Notes: generated by a model not told the origin, from the sequence alone. A DNA stretch of 20,826 nucleotides from Branchiostoma floridae (GCF_000003815.2 NC_049986.1:11090509-11111334); one strand, 5' to 3'; positions 8,609 through 17,151 are shown, numbered from the stretch's first letter. Translations and numbers: made by a program.

Positions 8609-11600
8609 GTATGGTATTTCCGGAAAACGTTTTATAATAAACAAGTTAAAATGATAAAAAGATATTGAATAAAAAGTTATACTTTAAACCTTTGGATTAC
8701 AAACACGTACATGCACAGGCGTCGGTCAATGCAGTTGCTGTATTGTAAATGTTTCCTTACATGTAACATCCATTATCATAATGCCGCCACTAATCATAAT
8801 ACCGCCAAATAGATAAGCGATGAAGTTAAGGAGGTCTACTTGTGCAACAACGGTACGGTAAGTTATGAGGTATGCACACTTCAGACATCCACGGGTTCAA
8901 CACATTTTAAAAAAATGTTCTAATAACGATTACACCAATAATTCACACCACACCAGGGATGGCTGGTTTCAGAGTTTAATGGGAACCAATGAGGAAACTC
9001 TGATGGGCCCCTGAGAACCCATAAGGATCGTGCAAATCTCATAAGGTTCGTGTGAATCACATAGTGATTCGTGCGAATTTCATAATATTCGTGCGTTTTT
9101 GCATAGTGATTCGTGCGAATTTCATAATATTCGTGCGTTTTCGCATAGTGATTCGTGTGTATCACATAATATTCGTACGAATTTAATAGAGTTCGTGCAA
9201 ATGCTAAGGCACCCCTGACCCCTGCGAAGCTCTCCCCGCGGCGCAAGGTACCCAGGGACCAGTGCGAGGCCACTCACTCTCGGGTGCAATCCCGGCCTGG
9301 GATGCCGCCGTGAGGCGCCATCCCACCCAGATGCATTCGAAGACAACATTAGACCAAAAGTTTTCAGTTCCTTTGGGGGGCAGGCGAGCTCGTCGTGGGA
9401 TGAACACGTTCATCACCAGATTTGTAACGTTAGATGATAATCACACGTACTCATGGCACAAGACGAGCATAATTTAACAGCAATCTTGAATTTCAAGTTG
9501 GTGACCTAGAACTCGTGTAAATGTGTGAAGAACCGTTGCATGATAGCCCGGATCTACGGCTGAATTGGCAAAATTGAACGTACGCCGCCATTTTCCGACA
9601 TTTTTATATCTACGCTAGCAGTAAAGTTTTACGTCATAGCGGTTGCGACGGACCAAAATTAAATGTAAATTCTTGACAGTATACGTCCGTTTTTTATGAC
9701 TTTTTGTATGCTCACGCAGGTGTTTGTTTTGTGCAATCAATAACAGGAAAGGAAGGAACAGCAGAGCATGTATGACCTTAAGGTACTTAGCGGCAGTTTA
9801 TTGTGCCGTCACTTCCTCGTGCACGGGCGGTATTATACCCGCCTCACATTAGGCGCGATTCGATCGGAAGACTAGTTTACGAGCTCTAAATGACATTTTC
9901 GTGAGTAAGACGTCCGGTGTGACAGCGATCTCGCCCCCCCGTGATCTCGCCCCCCCGGGGGCGAAATCACTAGCGATCTCGCCCCCCCCGGGGCGAAATC
10001 ACTAGCGATCTCGCCCTCCCCGGCTAGTGATTTGGCCCCCCTACCTCGCCCCCCTTTAGCGATTTCGCCCCCCCCCCCCAAAAAAACGGGTTTACATGAC
10101 ATTTTAGAAGTTGATTGGTATAAATCACAAAATGCAGTTTCAGAATGATCTAAGTACACGAGTTTGATACATAACTCCATTCATAGTATCAATATTAACG
10201 TCATTACATGGTAATAAGATAGTTGAACTTGTTTCAGACAAGGATGGTTGGGTCCCTTGTATTCCCATTATTGCATATACCTGAGTCTTGACGTAAGATG
10301 TATTTCATTGTATTCACCTGTCCTCAAGCAACCTATATATCTCCAATATGAAGTCTCTACCATGAAGTGACCACAGAAGAACTATGTAATGTCTTTATTG
10401 ATTATGCAAATATTAGGTATTAATTAGAATAACGCACATTTTGGTATATGCACCTGGCCAAGAGATATCTTCACCTCCAACATGACTGTTTTTTTCTAGT
10501 ATTTAGGAACTGATGCATTTACCCGTGTTTCTTAAGACTGGTACTTTACCATTGTTTGTGTAGCAGTTAGTAACAGCTATATCAACTTGCGCGTAGATAG
10601 TGTTTATAATGAGAAACTATTATTCACGTGTGTTTTAGTTAGTGCTTTGGAAATGTTTCCAGTACAAGAAAGAAAACACTGTGACAAATTGAAAACATAT
10701 AGCTGACGTATTCCGTACCATAGACGGTGTTGATTTATACGTTCGCAGTAGCACTGTTTTTATGCCACCTCAGCTGCAAAAATTGTCTTTTTCATTTCAA
10801 TGTTATGTTTGCACCGAACAATATAGTACCGACTTTCGAGGTATGACATCTTACGGTACGGTAATAAGGTGCCATATAGGTACCAGGTAACACACCATAT
10901 GCATTACTCCCCAGGTGCAGTATGGTACCAGGTAGCGCACCTGTAATATGTAGTAACCAGCTGCTCTTGGGGGGGGGGGGCGAAAACGCTAAAGGGGGGC
11001 GAAAACGCTAGTGATCTCGCCCCCCGGGGGGGCGAGATCGCTGTCACACCGGTGTTCTCACGATCATCTCTTACGACGGTCTTACGACGGTCGCTGTGCA
11101 GCGAAACATGATCTTAACATAAGCGACAAGTCGCAGGAGATTTTCGAGATCGCAGAGCTCGTTACCGAGTCGCAGATCATGCGTGCAAATCGTGCGCACC
11201 TCGCAAGGGTATCGGTCAATAGTCTTGCGTCAATCCAACGATTGAAGACCGATAGGCGAGCACAGACATAGTTATTAATCATCGAGCGCAAATCGGATGG
11301 CGAACGCCCGTTAGTCGGGCGACGTTCGGGCGACGTTCACCCGACTTCCGATTGTTTACAAATATTGAATTTCTGGGAATGTGAGGGTAATTCTAACATT
11401 GTGGCCCCTGTGGCAGTATGTCGGCTGGCTTTGTGACACACTTTCCTTTCTTGTGTCATTTCTATTATGCCCGCGCATCCCATTCATTGGTTAAAAAGAT
11501 TCCGACAACAAACTAAGCAACATTTATTGATCTCTTGCCTTTTTGAGGAACGTTTTGTGTTCCCCTGTCCGCGTGCAAGAGGTCATGGGAGGTTCATTAT

Positions 11601-14600
11601 CATAGATTTATTCACCGTCGATCGCACGAGGCTCGCTTATATGTGAGGGGGACAGATTTTGGGCGAAAAATACGCAAGACCATCTTAAGATCTTAAAATC
11701 AGCCGACCTTCCTGCGATCGCGAAGTACGTCCGAAGATCGTATATAATGTGAGGGGGGTATTATAGAACCCCTCCCAACCACGCGCCAGTTCTCTGCGCA
11801 ATTCCGCGGTGTGTTATAATTACGATATTACGTTTTTAGCAGGACAAGAGAGACAAAAAAGATACACAGAAGACGTCGCAAAGGTACACTGTAATAGCAA
11901 CATGTAACTGAAGAAAAATGAGGCGTTGATCATTTGTCAAATTAGTATCGCTAAAGAAATCGCCGTATACGTGGCGGTATTATCAGGCAATGGATGTTAC
12001 ATCATACGTGTTGTGTGTTTGTATCTTACATCTTGAGGCTACTAGCTATAGTACGTGTAGGTTACTTTATCGCCTACATCAGTCCAATAACGCCTGCTAG
12101 TGCAAGATGTCTTCAATTGATTCTTCTTCATTTCACTTTCTTGTCAGACTTGCAGAAGGCTAGAAAGGACGCCAAGAACTACTTTCACTCTCAAGTGTTG
12201 ATGAGAGTCCAACACCGCCTACCGATGGACAACGGGACTTTGTACAACCAGCTACAGGGTCTGAAAGCTGAGGCACTCTACAGATTCCGCAGCCAGATTG
12301 GAGACAAAGACGTCACTGGTCACGTTTGGGATGAGCTGGAGGTAAGTTGACTTACCACTGGGTGTCGAAATGTTAATACCTTTATAAGATCAACATTTAT
12401 CCTTATATATTAGTCGTCATCGGAAATGACCAACGAAGGTATTGAAGGAATTGTATGCAATATTTCAAATGATATGTATTGTGTAAGTCAATTATTTTTG
12501 AAGACATTTTGTAAGAAAACCTTAAAAAAGTTTGTTTCTATTAATTGGTCCTCACAGGTCGACACCGAGAAAACAATAATGGATTTGTTACACCTGAACC
12601 TGATGATTGCAAAAGAAAACAACAAGAAGGATCAACATGATGCTGCAGAGATAGAGGAGAGCGATTGTGACAACATATATGTCAGTGAGGTAAAAGTCGT
12701 GTGTCTGGAAAGACGAATGAAAATATTGCTAAGTCATGTGATACAAGAAAAAAAGAACAGAAAGCGTTCAAAAGAGTTAGAACAAGGGAAACAAGAGAAG
12801 ATGGAGATCAAACTTGAACAAGGACGAAGGGCTTACAGAGAAGAGCCTTTGAAGAATCTTCCCGCTCCCCTGCTGAATGATTTACCAGTTTTGGTACTTG
12901 GAATCTTGCTATTATTAATTATACTTTTGGCTTATCACAGAGGAATTTGGGCAGCCTCTCTATCAGTCATTTATACGTTAGGGCAATTGACCTTACATGT
13001 TCTTGCGACCTTGATTGGTCTCGAAATCTTTTACAGTCGGGTTACCCCAGGAATAGAAGAGGAAGCATTCTTCACAAAACTTATGTTCTGGATCAAAAAG
13101 ACAATATTTTTTATCAAAAAGATAATGGAATACTGGCGCCGCTACCATTTTGATTGGTACATCATTCAAACAGCCAACTCACCTTCTGATCCACTCGGAC
13201 CTCCGAAGGCTGATGACCATGACCCCCATGCTAATCTCCCTTCATCTGATCCCCATGGTTGTCCAAAGGCTGACGTCCCTTCATCTGATTCCCATGGTTG
13301 TCCAAAGGCTGACGTCCTTTCATCTGTTCCGCATGGGTGTCCAAAACCCAAACTCCCTCCATCTGATCCCCATGGTTGTCAAAAACCCAAACTTCCTTCA
13401 TCTGATCCCCATTCTTGTCCAAAAGTTAATCTCCTTTCTTCTGATGCCCATGGTTGTCCAAAAGCTAATCTCCCTTCTTCTGATCCCCATGGTTGTCCAA
13501 AAGTTAATCTCCCTTCTTCTGATCCCCATGGTTGTTCAAAAGTTAATCTTCCTTCTTCTGATCCCCATGGTTGTCCAAAAGCTAATCTCCCTTCTTCTGA
13601 TCCCCATGGTTGTTCAAAAGTTAATCTCCCTTCTTCTGATCCCCATGGTTGTCCAAAGGTTAATCTCCCTTCTTCTGATCCCCATGGTTGTCCAAAACCC
13701 AAGCTCCCTTCATCTTATCACCATGGTTGTCCGAAAGCTTATCTACCGTCTTCTGATCCCCATGGTTGTCCGAATGCTAATCTCCCTTCTTCTGATCCCC
13801 ATGCTTGTCCAAAAGCTGATCGCCATAATACAGATTCCATGTGCTTTTCGCTGAACGATTTGTTGTCTCTTATTGACCCGTTCAATCGCATGAATGGATT
13901 GCCCTCACTCTTCATTATCGGATCTTCCAACGCACACTGCGCCCCCCAAAAAAGCCCTGACCTCCGTATACATGGGTCTAATCAAGTTGACCTTCCTATT
14001 TCTGACCTCCACTGTCTAATATCTGGCCTATCATCTTATTTACCGTCTCCTGTCGTTGGGCCCTTGGGGGTACAAGAAAGCCCGGTCAGGAACCGGAACT
14101 GGCGCCTCGAGTTGCCCTCATACTCTATTATTAGATCCACACACACACCCTGTGCCCGGACCCAAAATAGTCCTGATCTCCATATACATGTTGATTCATG
14201 TATAAGAGTTGACCTCCCTTTTTCTGACCCCCACTGTTGTCTAATGTCTGTCCTAAAAGCCGGTTTACTGTCTCCTGTTCACCAATGTTTGTCTGTCACG
14301 GACTGGGAGTTGCCCATTGGAGGAAGAAGACCGTTAGTGTGCTATTGGGAAGCCAATATCCACCTGGACAAGTCTAACTGCATTATATACGTGAGTTTGG
14401 ATGGTCTGGCCAGCTCGTCTTCCCCGGAAATCGGAGGTGAGGAATCATCAGAAGCCTATAACATCATTGGGCCCTTTGGGGTACAAGAAGTCCCGGACAG
14501 CCGACGGATGGTTGACGTCGAAAGGAACCGGAACTGGGACGAGAACGAGGTGCCTTCATGCTCCAGATCCACCCACACGCCCTGCGCCCACCAAGAAAGT

Positions 14601-15167
14601 CGAAAATTTGTCCTCCCTTTTTCTGACCACCACTGTCCTCTAGCTGGTGAGCTAATAAGAACAGAGTCTTATGTACACCAGCATTTATCTGACGAGTGTC
14701 TGGAGACCATGGGGTCGGGAGTGTGCTATTCGACTGAAAATAATAGGCCCCAGTTCGGAAGCCTTCGCTACATTGTCCCCCGTGGGATGATTAACGTCGA
14801 AAGGAACTGTAAGCGGAACTGGGACGTTTGCGAGAACGGGGTGCCTTCATGCTTCAGATCCATCCACACACCCTGTGCCCACGAAGAAAGTCCGGATCTC
14901 CATATGCATTGTTCTCGAAAAGATGACCCCCGCTTGCAGTTTGACCCCTTTCTAGTTGCCAGTGGCCTAATAAAAGCCAAGTCTTCTATTCACCAGCACA
15001 AGTGCTATTCGAAAGATGATGCACCCTCCTCCAGACGTCGTGACTACAATGTCCCCAGAGGGAGGGACGTCAAAATGAACTGTAACCAGATTAGCTTTGG
15101 GAACCTTGTAGCACACCAATTCATGTGCCCTGCACCTCCTCCACTATTATTCAATCTACTTCAATAA
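8320..15167 (+). CDS. Unrecognised repeat-containing membrane protein, 3 exons, predicted 1030 aa
   Basis: Joined exons 8320-8608, 12148-12341 and 12558-15167 give one continuous frame (junction phases 1 and 0, consensus splice sites). Order of parts: basic N-terminus; transmembrane segment about 26-44; Asn-glycosylation sequons at 58, 63 and 125; a region of charged helices to about 265; two transmembrane segments about 270-287 and 293-320; fifteen 13-residue repeats, 390-584; four diverged 68-145-residue repeats, 604 to about 1010; stop. Sequons just after the first transmembrane segment suggest that side is lumenal or extracellular. I do not recognise the family. Residues 97-130 and the AEAL..R.R motif faintly recall the stem of ST6Gal-type sialyltransferases, but no sialylmotif is present. 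Two independent exons with matching phase make a real gene likely; function unknown. The alternative start at 12426 lies in intron 2. Confidence 0.7.
8929..9330. mobile_element. Insert D within element A2 (~400 bp)
   Basis: Sequence present in A2 but absent from the matching place in A1, between a diverged ATAAC and ATGCATTCG. It holds a nine-unit minisatellite (9020-9205) and a GC-rich section (9206-9330). No inverted ends or target duplication are clear, so the class is unknown. Overlapping minus-strand frames come from the repeat. Confidence 0.55.
9020..9205. repeat. Minisatellite, nine units of 20-21 bp
   Basis: Units alternate between CATAGTGATTCGTGCGAATTT and CATAATATTCGTGCGTTTTYG types, with diverged outer units. 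Unit lengths 20,20,21,21,21,21,21,20,21 sum to 186 bp. Each unit has a TTCGTGCG-like CpG-containing core, so the block is a cluster of about 16 CpGs. Confidence 0.8.
9830..9837. repeat. Left target-site duplication of element B
   Basis: GTATTATA, identical to 11758-11765. The copy of the same host sequence in element A1 is uninterrupted here, which supports insertion. Confidence 0.75.
9838..11757. mobile_element. Element B: non-autonomous transposon with 8-bp target duplication
   Basis: Ends CCCGCCTCACATTA and, reverse-complemented, CCCCCTCACATTA, flanked by GTATTATA on both sides. Without nested element C it is 781 bp. An 8-bp duplication fits hAT and some other superfamilies; the CCC(C) ends are not the common hAT CAGGG. 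It includes a palindromic GC-rich stretch at about 11,290-11,355 (two CGGGCGACGTT copies). No transposase frame; the 86-aa plus-strand frame at 11,011 spans an element boundary. Confidence 0.75.
9914..11052. mobile_element. Element C: 1139-bp element with C/G-tract ends nested in B
   Basis: Both ends carry CCGGTGTGACAGCGATCTCG followed by a C tract, as a perfect inverted repeat of at least 26 bp. Subterminal copies of AGCGATCTCGCCCCCC/GGGGCGAAATCACT follow for about 160 bp on the left and about 85 bp on the right (poly-G tract of 12 at 10,969-10,980). The middle (10,090-10,960) is AT-rich and non-coding, with GGTACCAGGTAnC repeated near 10,878 and 10,926. Target duplication not resolved. Confidence 0.75.
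11758..11765. repeat. Right target-site duplication of element B
   Basis: GTATTATA directly after the right end of element B, followed by GAACCCCTCCCAACC, which continues the A-element sequence. Confidence 0.75.
12148..12341 (+). CDS. Exon 2: charged helical region
   Basis: Starts AC, completing an Asp codon with the G of exon 1, and encodes LQKARKDAKNYF through HVWDELE. Acceptor TTTCACTTTCTTGTCAG is strong and the donor GAG/GTAAGT is perfect. Retention of the following intron gives a TGA three codons later. Confidence 0.75.
12558..15167 (+). CDS. Exon 3: two transmembrane segments and all repeats
   Basis: 2610-bp terminal exon opening VDTEKTIMDLLHLN after acceptor GGTCCTCACAG, in phase 0 with exon 2. 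It contains a Lys/Glu-rich helix (about 225-260), a hydrophobic hairpin, a basic segment (FWIKKTIFFIKKIMEYWRR), then the short and the long repeats. Stop TAA at 15165-15167. An uninterrupted frame of this length in AT-balanced DNA is unlikely by chance. Confidence 0.85.
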   Translation, partial: VDTEKTIMDLLHLNLMIAKENNKKDQHDAAEIEESDCDNIYVSEVKVVCLERRMKILLSHVIQEKKNRKRSKELEQGKQEKMEIKLEQGRRAYREEPLKNLPAPLLNDLPVLVLGILLLLIILLAYHRGIWAASLSVIYTLGQLTLHVLATLIGLEIFYSRVTPGIEEEAFFTKLMFWIKKTIFFIKKIMEYWRRYHFDWYIIQTANSPSDPLGPPKADDHDPHANLPSSDPHGCPKADVPSSDSHGCPKADVLSSVPHGCPKPKLPPSDPHGCQKPKLPSSDPHSCPKVNLLSSDAHGCPKANLPSSDPHGCPKVNLPSSDPHGCSKVNLPSSDPHGCPKANLPSSDPHGCSKVNLPSSDPHGCPKVNLPSSDPHGCPKPKLPSSYHHGCPKAYLPSSDPHGCPNANLPSSDPHACPKADRHNTDSMCFSLNDLLSLIDPFNRMNGLPSLFIIGSSNAHCAPQKSPDLRIHGSNQVDLPISDLHCLISGLSSYLPSPVVGPLGVQESPVRNRNWRLELPSYSIIRSTHTPCARTQNSPDLHIHVDSCIRVDLPFSDPHCCLMSVLKAGLLSPVHQCLSVTDWELPIGGRRPLVCYWEANIHLDKSNCIIYVSLDGLASSSSPEIGGEESSEAYNIIGPFGVQEVPDSRRMVDVERNRNWDENEVPSCSRSTHTPCAHQESRKFVLPFSDHHCPLAGELIRTESYVHQHLSDECLETMGSGVCYSTENNRPQFGSLRYIVPRGMINVERNCKRNWDVCENGVPSCFRSIHTPCAHEESPDLHMHCSRKDDPRLQFDPFLVASGLIKAKSSIHQHKCYSKDDAPSSRRRDYNVPRGRDVKMNCNQISFGNLVAHQFMCPAPPPLLFNLLQ
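13242..13826 (+). repeat. 39-bp minisatellite encoding fifteen SSDPHGCPK repeats
   Basis: Exactly 15 units of 39 bp with no frame-breaking indel, each encoding a 13-residue unit of consensus SSDPHGCPKxNLP (x = A, V or P). His and Cys of HGC are present in nearly all units (one HSC, one HAC; Cys in 15 of 15). Most DNA units contain CCCCATGGTTGTCC. Central units (6-12) are almost identical and outer ones more diverged, the usual pattern of unequal exchange. Two degenerate units precede the array (SPSDPLGPPK, DPHANLP). Copy number is likely polymorphic. Confidence 0.93.
13884..15110 (+). repeat. Four diverged long protein repeats in the C-terminal part
   Basis: Repeats start at 13884, 14088, 14523 and 14802. 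Shared elements in order: RNxNW, LPS/VPS...RSTHTPCA, ESPDLHIH, LPFSDPHC, then GP(L/F)GVQE in the first two and the Y(I/N)VPRG motif in the last two. The second repeat carries about 75 extra residues including a DWELPIGG segment. They are clearly related but old compared with the 13-residue array. Confidence 0.8.
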
Positions 15168-15555
15168 TAGATACCCATGACCCATACACCTATATGCTTA
15201 CAGCCATTCCCCAAATGTTGCCCAATGACTATATATAGGCAATCGAGTTCTTACTGAGAAGAAAGATGTGACATTGAAGACAGCAATGCAAAATCGCCGC
15301 GTAGGTTGTAACAGTTGGATATATTTCACATGTGTATTTGAAGACCACCTGTAATTGTCATGTTGATACATGATGTCAGAAGTCTTTTACGCCTCAGCTA
15401 CCTAGTTTGTAAGGCGTGTATGTAGACAATGTACCATGGCCATGGCCAGACAATGTACCATGACATTTCGTTACTTAGGTATAAATGTGTGTATAGATAC
15501 AGCAACTGTACATACACCAACAATCTTTGATTTGAGCGCATATGCTACATATAGC

Positions 15556-15561
15556 ATTAAA
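15556..15561 (+). terminator. Candidate polyadenylation signal ATTAAA
   Basis: The most common variant of AATAAA, 390 bp after the stop codon at 15167 and followed by GTGTATATTTAATG. The true 3' end is not determined. Confidence 0.3.
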
Positions 15562-15759
15562 GTGTATATTTAATGAACGAATGCTGTCTACATAATGATA
15601 AAGGCATTCGTTTTAATGAGGTTGCTTCTACAATTATATTCAGAAGTAATGTTGTGCCTTAGAGTAAGATGACCATATGTGTTTTGGTCTTAACTTATTT
15701 CGGAATGTTGTCCAAAGTGTTCTTTGTTAGCATGGATTTTTTTAATAGTTAATGCTCTT

Positions 15760-15809
15760 CCTCCTACGCAGAGCTATTTCTATGCCGCGGAATAGCCCTG
15801 CGCAGGAGG
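15760..15809. repeat. GC-rich hairpin, ~20-bp arms
   Basis: CCTCCTACGCAGAGCTATTTC (15760-15780) pairs with 15790-15809, which reads GAATAGCCCTGCGCAGGAGG, with three differences and a 9-nt loop. It stands out in an AT-rich 3' flank. Relic of a foldback element or a 3' UTR structure. Confidence 0.7.
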
Positions 15810-16245
15810 ATGGAATATCAAAAAGTTTTAGGTACGGTGTTTAAATTTGTTTAATCACATCTTGCCTGTTAAATCTGGTGAACAGATATTGTACATACTG
15901 TGCCTTTGAACGTGTTTTTTTAGAATAGACTTGAATGTATATTTGCTGTCTTAGTTTCATTGTAGAACTAATGAGATTAGATGGAATCTTAATCATATAA
16001 TAGTAACTGGCAGACTGATCAGTCTGAATATTGTTGGTACTTACGTAGTAGGCTCAGTAAAATTTACAGTTGAAATCACTGAAAGGTATTTTATCTTAAC
16101 AGTGTGTTCTCAGTTAGCTACCCAATGACATACGTCCTTGGAAACATTTAGATAAGTACGTATATACGTACATGTATATGTAAAATTACACTTTTTTTAA
16201 AAATGTAGTATACATGTCGGAGCAGTGCTCAGTTCAGTCGACTAA

Positions 16246-16599
16246 TTATTCATTCAACAAGTGTGCCAGGTATGGGATCGGGGAGTTTTTGTGTCTGTTC
16301 TTTCGATGTGTAGACTGACTGGGACAGACACAAACAAATACAGTTTCTTCTTCTTGACCTGTACAGCATGTACGTTTTTCGAGGTTGACATGAAATTCAT
16401 GTATGCTAGCAATACGATATAAGCTGTCCTGATCCAAAACGTGGCGCATTAGTAGTTACTTTCAGAAATTGTGATGAAGCCTGGATGCTAATCGATAAAT
16501 TATGTAATAAAATGTGTGTACACTTTACTTTGTCATAGATATTATTGTGGAAGGCCTCGTCACGATCACAGTAAATACAGTAAACAGTTTCCTCGGGGA
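16246..16599 (-). other. Two weak minus-strand exon-like segments
   Basis: Segment a (16599 to 16529) follows an acceptor-like TTGACAG and ends at a GTAAAG donor; it reads PEETVYCIYCDRDEAFHNN. Segment b (16358 to 16246) follows GCTGTACAG and reads QEEETVFVCVCPSQ before a stop. Both start at the same codon phase and share EETV(Y/F)xxxC, as duplicated exons might. However, joining a to b directly would break the frame, and I do not recognise the product. Listed as uncertain. Confidence 0.2.
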
Positions 16600-16854
16600 C
16601 TGTCAAGTTGATATTTACAAAAGATCCCAAATTCAGCTTTTTGACGTGTTAAGCTAAGTTACTGGAAAGTAACATTTTATCAAATGCTAGCATTACAGAA
16701 CATTTCACCTATACGTTATAATTGTTTTCGGGGAAAAGCCTAACTGCCAATACCAAATGCTTCCCTTTCGCCCCTTTGTTTTGGTTTGCGCTTTGTTAAC
16801 AGGATAAAAAGGTTTCGTTGCGAGCGACACCTTATATGCCAGTACCTTAGTCGA

Positions 16855-17010
16855 CCAATAGCGAACAGCGTAATTACAAACCTTGACGCCATATGCGGTA
16901 TTTAGGGTAGATACTAACCATGCAATTGAATTTTGGCAGTTGCGATCAAATTTCTCGACGTTCCAACACTTCGCTGCCCCGTATATAAACAGAACGTTCC
17001 TCGGTCAGCT
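16855..17010 (+). promoter_or_regulatory. Candidate TATA/initiator core promoter
   Basis: CCAAT at 16855-16859, TATATAAA at 16982-16989 and an initiator-like TCAGCT at 17005-17010, in the proper order and with TATA about 25 bp before the initiator A. Downstream DNA is GC-richer (GACTCCGAATCGACTCC). Could serve an unseen gene to the right or be the promoter of a retroelement LTR. Confidence 0.45.
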
Positions 17011-17067
17011 CCGACTGCTGCGTCGACTCCGAATCGACTCCAACTAACGCCTGTGTAAATCCAGCCT

Positions 17068-17151
17068 ATGTCATGGTTTCTCAACTTCGATCAATTAGAC
17101 AAGATAAAGCAAGAAATTTACAAAAGGTCTAGATATTTCGTGGAAGTATGA
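17068..17151 (+). CDS. Short ORF downstream of the TATA promoter (27 aa)
   Basis: ATG-started frame MSWFLNFDQLDKIKQEIYKR... ending TGA at 17149-17151, 60 bp after the presumed start site. It may be the first coding exon of a gene (AAAG/GTCTAG at about 17,125 is a weak donor) or an upstream ORF. No downstream exon was recognised, so the call is tentative. Confidence 0.2.
   Translation: MSWFLNFDQLDKIKQEIYKRSRYFVEV

Larger units (their letters stand above)
8761..12002. mobile_element. Element A2: second copy of A1, inverted and interrupted by D and B
   Basis: Starts ATGTAACATCCATTATCATA and ends CAATGGATGTTACAT. Segments 8761-8928, 9331-9837 and 11766-12002 align in order to the reverse complement of 6582-7476. 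Removing insert D (402 bp), element B (1920 bp) and one 8-bp target copy leaves 912 bp, close to the 895 bp of A1. It fills nearly all of intron 1 of the repeat-protein gene. Confidence 0.8.
15168..16240 (+). other. 3' flank of the repeat-protein gene
   Basis: About 1.07 kb. A variant poly(A) signal ATTAAA lies at 15556-15561. GACAATGTACCATG is repeated at about 15,425 and 15,449 around a CCATGGCCATGG run. The hairpin at 15,760 is listed separately. No coding frame supported. Confidence 0.5.

Noticed and set aside
9020-9205. CRISPR-like array in insert D
   Set aside because: Units are directly adjacent with no spacers, and the sequence is eukaryotic; it is a minisatellite.
8920-9273. 117-aa minus-strand frame with YYEIRTNHYAKTHE repeats
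   Set aside because: Produced by the 21-bp minisatellite in insert D; not an independent protein.
9872-10180. 102-aa minus-strand Gly/Arg-rich frame
   Set aside because: Translation of the C-tract modules at the end of element C across the element boundary.
12426-12557. ATG and 44 open codons before exon 3 as a separate start
   Set aside because: Lies in the intron between a perfect GTAAGT donor and a good acceptor; exon 1-2-3 phases match without it. An alternative start cannot be fully excluded.
13379-13702. 107-aa minus-strand frame in the 39-bp repeat
   Set aside because: Shadow of the minisatellite; no start or splice context. Kept only as an observation on multi-frame openness.
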